Positions 6,581-11,591 of a stretch of 11,591 nt of DNA are shown piece by piece. The translations under genes were made by a program, and so were the position numbers. The stretch covers positions 1 to 11,591 of the forward strand of contig JAGPVU010000068.1 of NCBI GenBank assembly GCA_018066825.1, read 5' to 3'. Every line of letters starts with the position of its first letter. Positions within the stretch are counted from its first letter, which is position 1. Origin of the DNA: Cycloclasticus sp. (GTDB lineage Bacteria > Pseudomonadota > Gammaproteobacteria > Methylococcales > Cycloclasticaceae). The notes beneath the pieces are model-generated. The model did not search any database and was not told where the DNA came from. It saw only the letters and a list, made by a program, of their open reading frames with translations.

Positions 6581-8026
6581 ATGTACGAAGAGCAAGCCGA
6601 ATGTGGGCAACTTTCAAAGCGCCTAAAGCAATTAGCACCGTATTTAGAAAAATATCAACGTTTTGAACACCCCGATGCGATGGTCAATGCCGAGACATGG
6701 CGGGCAGCATTAACTAGGACCGTACCACTAAATGGCATTGGAGCAGAGCAAGTCCTATCTGAAATGGCCCAATACCTTATTCCGAACGGTTCACAAATAG
6801 CTAAACCCGGTTGCACTTCTTACATTACGACGGCAGCTACCGATATGGGTTCTGTCGCTACATTGGCAGGCATGGTTGCTTCCCCGCAACGGATTGGCTT
6901 AACGGCGTTTAATTACTTAGAAGGGGTTGCCCTTAGTTGGTTGGCAGAGATGTTTGATTTGCCTAGCGGTATGCAAGGTGTTTTTAGTAGCGGCGGGTCG
7001 ACGGCTAATTTAATAGGATTAGGGGCCGCCAGACAATCTGCATTTGAACGTTTAGGTATGGACCCTGCTAATGATGGGATACAGCGGGCATGTAAAGTTT
7101 ATGCGACAGAGCAAAGCCATCACACCATTCATCGCTCAGTATCTGTTTTAGGTATGGGGAGAAATTCGGTCATCCACATACCGGTTGACGATGGGATGCG
7201 TCTTTGTCCCAAAGCCTTACGCAAGCAGCTGGAGGTAGATAAAAAAACAGGTGCAGTTGCCGTAGCAATCGTTGCGAATGCTGGCAGCACTAATACGGGT
7301 TCTATAGACCCCTTGCAAGAAATAGGCGAAATAGCGCGTGAATACAATATCTGGTTTCATGTGGATGGTGCTTATGGTTTGCCCGGCACGCTTGATCCAG
7401 AAGTGCATGATTTATACCAAGGGTTGGCGTTAGCCGACTCAATAACCGTTGATGCGCATAAATGGTTGGGTGCGCCTGTTGGTATTGGGGCTACGTTTGT
7501 CAACGATAGCCATGCGTTACAAAAAACGTTTAATCAAGGGATCGCGGATTATATTGAAACAACCGTCGTGACAAACGAGCAGGTTGAGAACTCTATGGAC
7601 AACGTAGGCTTTCCCTATCATGACTTAGGCGTGGAACTATCAGCGCCCACCCGGGGGGCAACCGTTTGGGCATTGATCCGCGAAATAGGGGTTGAAGGTA
7701 TGCAGGCCCGTATTTGTCGGCATAACGCAATGGCTCGCCGAGTGGCTGAGCAGGTTAAACAACAGCCAAATTTAGAGCTGGCGCTAGAACCCACCTTATC
7801 TATTTGTTGTTTTCGATACGTTGATAACAGGGTGGCAGATTTAAATGCGCTGAATAAAAAAATCCATCGACAATTGATGAAAAACGGGGTTAATATCCCT
7901 AGCACCACCATGCTCAATGGTAAGCTCGTAATCCGGCCGTGTTTTTTGGGCGCAAGAACGGACTGGCATCACGCGGATGACTTAGTGAAAGAAGTACTTG
8001 AAATAGGTGGTTTTCTAACGCGTTAA
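6581..8026 (+). CDS. Group II PLP-dependent amino-acid decarboxylase family protein
   Basis: The 481-residue protein has the fold-type I layout of the DDC/glutamate/cysteine-sulfinate decarboxylase family. FSSGGSTANLIGLGAAR (about 135-152) forms the phosphate-binding and substrate loop. EQSHHTIHRSV carries the PLP-stacking His at 180/181. HVDGAYG carries Asp262, which would pair with the pyridine nitrogen. VDAHKWLG carries the Schiff-base Lys294. All key residues are present, so the enzyme is probably active. The amino-acid substrate cannot be read off; glutamate, aspartate, cysteine sulfinate, cysteate and aromatic amino acids are all handled by relatives. AGGAT (6572-6576) lies 4 nt before the ATG. 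The cysteine-synthase-like gene starts 55 nt downstream on the same strand, so the two probably form an operon. Confidence 0.86.
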   Translation: MYEEQAECGQLSKRLKQLAPYLEKYQRFEHPDAMVNAETWRAALTRTVPLNGIGAEQVLSEMAQYLIPNGSQIAKPGCTSYITTAATDMGSVATLAGMVASPQRIGLTAFNYLEGVALSWLAEMFDLPSGMQGVFSSGGSTANLIGLGAARQSAFERLGMDPANDGIQRACKVYATEQSHHTIHRSVSVLGMGRNSVIHIPVDDGMRLCPKALRKQLEVDKKTGAVAVAIVANAGSTNTGSIDPLQEIGEIAREYNIWFHVDGAYGLPGTLDPEVHDLYQGLALADSITVDAHKWLGAPVGIGATFVNDSHALQKTFNQGIADYIETTVVTNEQVENSMDNVGFPYHDLGVELSAPTRGATVWALIREIGVEGMQARICRHNAMARRVAEQVKQQPNLELALEPTLSICCFRYVDNRVADLNALNKKIHRQLMKNGVNIPSTTMLNGKLVIRPCFLGARTDWHHADDLVKEVLEIGGFLTR

Positions 8027-8069
8027 AAAGTTTTTCAAGGTCGTATGGAAACAAATAAGCAAAATAAAT

Positions 8070-8076
8070 GGAGGAG
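8070..8076 (+). promoter_or_regulatory. Strong Shine-Dalgarno of the cysteine-synthase-like gene
   Basis: GGAGGAG ends 5 nt before the ATG at 8082 and fixes that start. It is much stronger than the ribosome binding site of the preceding decarboxylase, which suggests that the second enzyme is made in greater amount from a shared transcript. Confidence 0.75.
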
Positions 8077-8081
8077 CTAAA

Positions 8082-9110
8082 ATGGGTAAACGCTACAATA
8101 ATATTCTTGAAACGATTGGTCACACACCGGTTGTTCGTATTAATAAATTAGGCCCTAAGGGCGTTAATATTTTCGCCAAAATAGAAGCCTTTAACCCAAT
8201 GGGTTCGGTTAAAGACCGCTTGGCCTTAGGCGTGATAGAAGATGCTGAAAGACGTGGTGAACTTAAACCGGAACAAACCATTGTGGAAGCGACCAGTGGT
8301 AATACCGGTATTGGCTTAGCAATGGTTTGTGCACAAAAAGGCTACCCCTTAGTGATAACAATGGCAGAGAGCTTTAGCGTAGAGCGCCGCAAGCTAATGC
8401 GTTTTTTAGGTGCACAAGTGGTGCTAACACCGGCTGCAGAAAAAGGCACAGGTATGGTCAAAAAGGCCGAAGAGCTGGCAGAAAAGAACGGTTGGTGGCA
8501 ATCAAAACAATTTGAAAATCCCGCCAATGCTGAGATGCACGCAAAAACAACGGCGGTGGAAATTTTGGACGATTTTTCGGATATTCAGCTGGATTATTGG
8601 GTGACTGGTTACGGCACCGGCGGTACCTTAAGTGGTGTATCGCGGGTATTAAGAGCAAAAAGCCCGCAGACCAAAATTATTGTGTGTGAACCGATGGCCG
8701 CCCAATTATTAGGTAGTGGTATTGCTCAAGTCGACAATGAAAGTCATCCTAATTTTACCCCTCACCCAATGCAAGGTTGGACGCCTGATTTTATTCCAAA
8801 ACTAACCAAAGAAGTGGTCGACGCAGGCGGGCGAATTGATGAGTTGTTACCTATAGATGGCAAGGTGGCGATCCAATGTTCCAAAGACCTGGCGCAAAAA
8901 GAAGGAATTTTTGTCGGTATTTCAGCCGGGGCAACCTTGGCAGGGGCTCTACAAGTGGCAGAAAAAGCAGCACAAGGTGCTAATATTTTATGCATGCTGC
9001 CAGATACTGGGGAACGTTACCTTTCAACGCCATTATTTGATGGTATTTCGATTGATATGACCGAGGATGAAATAGCGCTTTCTAAATCAACGCCAGGCTA
9101 TCAATTTTAA
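8082..9110 (+). CDS. cysK: Cysteine synthase A-type PLP enzyme (O-acetylserine sulfhydrylase)
   Basis: The 342-residue protein is a fold-type II PLP enzyme of the cysteine synthase/cystathionine beta-synthase family, which condenses O-acetylserine with sulfide to cysteine. The Schiff-base lysine is Lys44 in NPMGSVKDR, the substrate loop is TSGNTG (71-76), and the phosphate cup is GTGGT (178-182). GISAGATLAG near the C-terminus is also standard. It resembles the cyanobacterial/plant type (GSVKDR) more than E. coli CysK (SVKCR). It has a C-terminal extension ending in STPGYQF, about 20 residues beyond the E. coli length. The symbol is by family; paralogues in this clade can use other nucleophiles (thiosulfate, sulfite) or O-phosphoserine. 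Its place directly behind a decarboxylase rather than in a sulfate-assimilation cluster is unusual. Confidence 0.85.
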   Translation: MGKRYNNILETIGHTPVVRINKLGPKGVNIFAKIEAFNPMGSVKDRLALGVIEDAERRGELKPEQTIVEATSGNTGIGLAMVCAQKGYPLVITMAESFSVERRKLMRFLGAQVVLTPAAEKGTGMVKKAEELAEKNGWWQSKQFENPANAEMHAKTTAVEILDDFSDIQLDYWVTGYGTGGTLSGVSRVLRAKSPQTKIIVCEPMAAQLLGSGIAQVDNESHPNFTPHPMQGWTPDFIPKLTKEVVDAGGRIDELLPIDGKVAIQCSKDLAQKEGIFVGISAGATLAGALQVAEKAAQGANILCMLPDTGERYLSTPLFDGISIDMTEDEIALSKSTPGYQF

Positions 9111-9144
9111 CAATAAGTATGCTTTCTTTGATAAGGGTGCGCCC

Positions 9145-9369
9145 ATGAATTCTCAAGTAGTTGAAGCGTTAGAAAGGGACTGTGTATCTAACGATAAGTG
9201 TGGGAATTTTGTAATAAAGTAAGAAACACTGTCTTCAGTGTTTTGCAGTAAGTTTGTGATAGACGCATCCAAACGGTTGAATTTATTGAGTGAAGAAAAG
9301 CCGGTCAATGATTATGCGCCGTTGGGTTCATCATATGAGCGGATGCGAAAGTTAAAACGATACTTTTAG
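9145..9369 (+). pseudogene. Small unknown gene interrupted by one in-frame TAA
   Basis: From ATG 9145 (AAGGGT at 9133-9138, 6 nt upstream) one frame runs 25 codons to TAA 9220-9222, and then stays open in the same frame for another 48 codons to TAG 9367-9369. The second half looks protein-like and ends EKPVNDYAPLGSSYERMRKL followed by KRYF. The two halves share a small pattern, CGNFVIK and CSKFVID. This fits a gene of about 75 codons killed by a point mutation. Alternatively, the true product is only 25 residues, and the hairpin right after TAA is its terminator. I do not recognise the family. Confidence 0.4.
9224..9244 (+). terminator. Weak hairpin, possible terminator of the decarboxylase-cysK operon
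   Basis: AAACACTG (9224-9231) pairs perfectly with CAGTGTTT (9236-9243) across a TCTT loop, and the 3' arm ends in four T residues. It begins 2 nt after the in-frame TAA at 9220-9222. The stem has only three G-C pairs, so termination would be weak at best; it is the only terminator-like structure seen after the cysK-like gene. Confidence 0.35.
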
Positions 9370-9379
9370 CATTTATAAA
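9352..9379 (+). promoter_or_regulatory. Candidate promoter for the DUF4760-type gene
   Basis: TTAAAA (9352-9357) and TATAAA (9374-9379) are 16 nt apart and match the -35 and -10 consensus at 4/6 and 5/6. The predicted start near 9386 would put a tandem-repeat patch in the leader of the downstream gene. Evidence is consensus match and position only. Confidence 0.35.
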
Positions 9380-9400
9380 TAAATTAAGCTCAATTTTTAC

Positions 9401-9440
9401 GCCGATTGTGCCGATTGTGCCGATGTATGGGGATGTATGG
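9401..9440. repeat. Short tandem-repeat patch in the leader of the DUF4760-type gene
   Basis: GCCGATTGT occurs twice in tandem (9401-9418) and continues as a third, partial copy GCCGAT. This merges into GATGTATGG, which is itself repeated after one G (about 9422-9440). Two different short units thus follow each other without a gap. Replication slippage is the simplest origin; no function is evident. Confidence 0.7.
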
Positions 9441-9462
9441 AATAAGCTAAATGGGAGGTTAT

Positions 9463-9978
9463 ATGGGTGGGTTATCACTATCTGATTGGGCAGATTTGGC
9501 TGAAGTTATCAGCGCTACTAGTATTGTTGGCGGCCTTATTTTTGGTTTTTACCAAATTAGAAATATGCAGCAGCAACAAAGGGATACGGCGACCTTTAAC
9601 TTATCGCAAAATTTTTATAATAAAGACCTTGCTGATGCCATGGCTTTATTATTCGAAGTGCCCGACGGAATATCTTTAATTGAAGTGCGTAAATTGGGGC
9701 CAGAATACATGCAAGCCGCCGTTACGTTATGCACTTCATTCGAAACAATGGGGTTATTGGCCTTTAATCGGATAGCACCACTGAGTTTAGTATTGGACTT
9801 GGCCGGTGGTATCGTCACAACGTCTAGTCGAAAACTAGAACAATGGTTAATTGACTTACGGATTGAATTAGATCAACCATCTTTTGCAGAATGGTTTCAG
9901 TGGCTAGGAGATCAAGCTAAACGAGAAAAAACACAACAAACTCCCGCTTTCATAGCATATCGAGACTGGAGGCCCTAA
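9463..9978 (+). CDS. DUF4760-like single-pass membrane protein, function unknown
   Basis: The protein has 171 residues from the ATG at 9463; this start is preferred over the ATG at 9451 because GGGAGG (9453-9458) lies 4 nt before it, a normal Shine-Dalgarno position. Near the N-terminus a hydrophobic segment (about residues 11-29, EVISATSIVGGLIFGFYQI) should form one membrane helix. It is followed by a Gln-rich stretch and a cytoplasmic-looking helical domain with FETMGLLAFNRIAPLSLV, a Gly-Gly turn, and a tryptophan-rich C-terminus (EWFQWLGDQ, AYRDWRP). This resembles proteins annotated as DUF4760, found in many proteobacteria without known function. It stands alone between a broken small gene and a convergent pseudogene. 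Family assignment is from memory of the pattern and is moderately sure. Confidence 0.7.
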   Translation: MGGLSLSDWADLAEVISATSIVGGLIFGFYQIRNMQQQQRDTATFNLSQNFYNKDLADAMALLFEVPDGISLIEVRKLGPEYMQAAVTLCTSFETMGLLAFNRIAPLSLVLDLAGGIVTTSSRKLEQWLIDLRIELDQPSFAEWFQWLGDQAKREKTQQTPAFIAYRDWRP

Positions 9979-9989
9979 CGTAAAAGGAA

Positions 9990-10522
9990 TTAACAATGGC
10001 AGCCTGGAATATGCCCTTGTTCTACCAAAAACTTACTCGACTCGCGTACGTCGATGATCAATATGTCGTCACCTTTTTTTAACCATGGTTACGTCAATAG
10101 TAGTTTGCTGTTGGATACGTTTTACTAGGCACGGTAAAAATAGGTTATGGCCTATAAACCGAGGGCCAATAAAGTATATTTAATTAAATCCTCGCTGCCA
10201 GTTAATGTCTCACGTCCGGCGTAGCCTCAGTAGGTATAGGCAATAGCACCGGGAAGTATGTTTATGCGCGAGGTCAGTACATAGTGCCATAACTTTATGC
10301 GGGTTAGGCCTAATGCATAGTTAAGCAAGTTGAACGGGAACAAGGGTATCAGGCGTACGAAGTCAACAAATCGCCAACCTTCGGCTTCCACCCCAGATTT
10401 TAATTGTTTTAATCGCCCCGACGCTCTTAATTCAAGTTTCTATTGCTACTACATCAAAGTGTTCGTGATAAACGATGGCCGTGCTGACAGCTTCAAGCAG
10501 AACAATGAAAAAAGTTAATTGG
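9990..10522 (-). pseudogene. Decayed TVP38/TMEM64 membrane protein-rhodanese fusion
   Basis: Translating the minus strand gives clear remains of a TVP38/TMEM64 (VTT-domain, DedA-like) protein fused to a C-terminal rhodanese domain. From about 10440 down to 9990 one frame contains GRLKQLKSGVEAEGWRFV, then PLFPFNLLNYALGLTRI, LPGAIAYTY, GYAGRETLTGSEDLIKY and, further on, GDDILIIDVRESSKF and GHIPGC. This frame is broken by stops at 10227-10229 (TGA), 10152-10154 (TAG), 10125-10127 (TAG), 10122-10124 (TAA) and 10089-10091 (TAA). The N-terminal helix (FFIVLLEAVSTAIVY, then ET-stop-IKSVGA) lies in another frame, and the family's middle part is missing. The rhodanese domain ends early at 9990. No start codon survives. 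It follows the desaturase gene directly and was probably the second gene of that operon. Confidence 0.85.
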
Positions 10523-10528
10523 GCAAAC

Positions 10529-11392
10529 CTATTGATCATTGGACTTACGCCATTCACGTCGATTAATAGCGTAGCCCGTTACTTTGCCAATAAAGGGTAG
10601 GCTTAACATGCCCCATATTGAACTCACTTGTTTGGCATCGTTAAACCCGTGGATGCCAATGGACATGCTCTGATGGCCATCGCGTGGTTGATTGATATAG
10701 GTTCCAAAAACACGATCCCAGATAGATAAATTAAAACCAAAGTTACTGTTGGCTTCATTGTCTTCAACAGAGTGATGTACACGGTGCATATCAGGGGTAA
10801 CGATAATCAAGCGCAAGACGCGGTCGAAGGCTAAAGGCAACTTAACGTTGGCGTGGTTAAACATAGCCATTGCGTTGAGCACGACTTCAAAGATTATAAC
10901 GGCCACGATGGGCGGGCCCAGCACAACAATAGTGGCAAATTTGATGAGCATCGAGAGGATTATTTCAATCGGATGGAATCGTGCCCCAGTGGTTACGTCG
11001 AAATCTGGGTCGGCATGATGTACGCGGTGTAAACGCCATAAGGTAGGCACTGCGTGTACCATGACATGCTGCAGGTAAATAACCAAATCCAGTGCGATAA
11101 TGGATAACAATAAAGAAAGGGCAAAAGGCACGTTAAAGTGATTAAGCAGTCCCCAATGGTTGATGTCGGCAAAGGCTGCCACGCCCACCGCAGCAGCTGG
11201 AAATATTAGGCGTAATACCAAGCTGTTAAAAAAAACCAAGGCTAAATTATTTGTCCAACGGAGCGTTTTTGATACGTTTAATGGCCGACGTGGCGCCTTT
11301 AGTTCCCACAACGCCATAAGGGCAAAAATGCCGAGAAAGAAGCCTAAACGAACACCTATTTCGTGCTCAATAATCAACTGTATTAAAGACAT
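10529..11392 (-). CDS. Sterol desaturase / fatty acid hydroxylase superfamily membrane protein
   Basis: The 287-residue integral membrane protein has the di-iron histidine clusters of the fatty acid hydroxylase superfamily: HVMVH (109-113), HRVHH (122-126), a lone His140 in RFHP, His180 in FNHANV, and HRVHH (203-207). All the usual histidines are present, so it is probably an active O2-dependent hydroxylase or desaturase of a lipid. Hydrophobic segments lie at about 14-30, 48-75, 88-108 and 145-178. The substrate is unknown; bacterial members act on sterols, carotenoids, fatty acids or sphingolipid-like compounds. GGAG (11404-11401 on the minus strand) lies 8 nt before the ATG. It is divergent from an ArsR-type regulator, and its probable promoter carries two palindromes. 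A decayed TVP38-rhodanese gene follows it. Confidence 0.87.
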   Translation of the reverse strand: MSLIQLIIEHEIGVRLGFFLGIFALMALWELKAPRRPLNVSKTLRWTNNLALVFFNSLVLRLIFPAAAVGVAAFADINHWGLLNHFNVPFALSLLLSIIALDLVIYLQHVMVHAVPTLWRLHRVHHADPDFDVTTGARFHPIEIILSMLIKFATIVVLGPPIVAVIIFEVVLNAMAMFNHANVKLPLAFDRVLRLIIVTPDMHRVHHSVEDNEANSNFGFNLSIWDRVFGTYINQPRDGHQSMSIGIHGFNDAKQVSSIWGMLSLPFIGKVTGYAINRREWRKSNDQ

Positions 11393-11410
11393 AGTGCGCG
11401 CTCCAATGGC

Positions 11411-11440
11411 GTAGTATTCAAATAATAATTTGAATACTAC
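11411..11440. promoter_or_regulatory. Palindrome 1 of the divergent control region (probable operator)
   Basis: GTAGTATTCAAAT and ATTTGAATACTAC form a perfect 13-bp inverted repeat around AATA. The inner 22 bp (11415-11436) has the form TATTCAA-N8-TTGAATA and recurs at 11456-11477. It covers the likely -10 region of the desaturase gene. An ArsR-family dimer encoded next door is the obvious candidate to bind it. Confidence 0.65.
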
Positions 11441-11462
11441 TACCCACCTTACTTGTATTCAA
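11434..11462 (-). promoter_or_regulatory. Candidate promoter of the desaturase operon
   Basis: On the minus strand TTGAAT (11462-11457) and TAGTAT (11439-11434) are 17 nt apart, each matching the sigma-70 consensus at 4/6. The -35 falls in palindrome 2 and the -10 overlaps palindrome 1. A protein bound to either site would therefore block RNA polymerase, which favours a repressor model. Confidence 0.45.
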
Positions 11463-11477
11463 GTAATTATTTGAATA
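11456..11477. promoter_or_regulatory. Palindrome 2 of the divergent control region (probable operator)
   Basis: TATTCAA and TTGAATA flank 8 nt (GTAATTAT), the same arms and spacing as in palindrome 1. The centres of the two sites are 41 bp apart, about four helical turns. Thus two dimers would sit on the same face of the DNA. The site overlaps the likely -35 of the desaturase promoter and the probable promoter zone of the ArsR-type gene. Confidence 0.65.
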
Positions 11478-11510
11478 ATATAAGCATTCATTGAGTTAAT
11501 TAGAAACAGT

Positions 11511-11591
11511 ATGAACGTAGTGAAAAAACAATTGTTTGAAAAATTCGCACGGGTAGCGAAGGCAATCGGCAGCGCTAATCGCTTAGAAATT
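11511..11591 (+). CDS. ArsR-family transcriptional regulator, 3'-truncated by the window edge
   Basis: Twenty-seven codons are visible from ATG 11511 to the window end, reading MNVVKKQLFEKFARVAKAIG then SANRLEI. This matches the first helices of ArsR/SmtB winged-helix regulators, in particular those of the form FARVAKALGxxxRLEIL, many of which carry a C-terminal rhodanese domain. The rest lies outside the window, so sensor residues and any rhodanese domain cannot be seen. The ribosome binding site is weak (only AGAAAC 4-9 nt before the ATG). Its position, divergent from the desaturase with paired palindromes between, is the usual layout of a self-regulating repressor. Confidence 0.65.
   Translation, partial: MNVVKKQLFEKFARVAKAIGSANRLEI

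Noticed and set aside
9220..9222. Stop-codon readthrough or recoding at the TAA inside the small frame
   Set aside because: TAA is the least leaky stop and no recoding element was identified; point-mutation inactivation or a short true product are simpler.
9451..9462. ATG at 9451 as start of the DUF4760-type gene
   Set aside because: The GGGAGG that follows it is ideally placed for the ATG at 9463, and the sequence before 9451 has no Shine-Dalgarno match.
10330..10518. 62-codon plus-strand open frame in the gap before the desaturase gene
   Set aside because: It lies antisense to the TVP38-rhodanese remnant, whose family motifs explain the sequence much better; its own translation is low-complexity and basic.

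Overview
The window looks like a chromosomal piece of a gammaproteobacterium, probably a marine or hydrocarbon-using one. YaeQ, a gammaproteobacterial-type TrhO and a CYP153 alkane hydroxylase system point this way. Base composition is moderately AT-rich by eye. A Cycloclasticus/Methylophaga-like (Thiotrichales-type) origin is possible but not proven here. No tRNA, rRNA, CRISPR array, insertion sequence or phage gene was seen.

Layout. (1) 1-2293, plus strand: the 3' part of yaeQ, then trhO (tRNA U34 hydroxylase), then a class I SAM methyltransferase starting 3 nt after trhO. (2) 2294-2654: a 361-nt spacer with a possible gene remnant and a very strong ribosome binding site at its end. (3) 2655-5560: a complete three-component class I P450 system, namely CYP153 monooxygenase, FAD ferredoxin reductase and [2Fe-2S] ferredoxin, ended by a strong terminator. 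The terminator also serves the convergent DUF2490 outer-membrane gene (5676-6329, minus). (4) 6581-9110, plus strand: a group II PLP amino-acid decarboxylase followed by a cysteine-synthase-type PLP enzyme, probably one operon of unknown end product. (5) 9111-9978: a small reading frame broken by one in-frame TAA, a short tandem-repeat patch, and a DUF4760-type single-pass membrane protein. (6) 9990-11591: a decayed TVP38/TMEM64-rhodanese fusion gene (minus), an intact sterol-desaturase/fatty-acid-hydroxylase family gene (minus), a divergent control region with two matching 22-bp palindromes, and the start of an ArsR-family regulator (plus) cut by the window end.

How the parts work together. 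The CYP153 trio is a self-sufficient electron chain, NAD(P)H to FAD reductase to ferredoxin to haem, for terminal hydroxylation of alkanes or similar chains. The right end reads as an ArsR-type regulator controlling itself and a divergent operon; the operon's first gene is intact and its second has decayed. The least explained parts are the decarboxylase/sulfhydrylase pair, the duplicated palindromes and the two broken reading frames. I found no wholly new system that can be defended from sequence alone.
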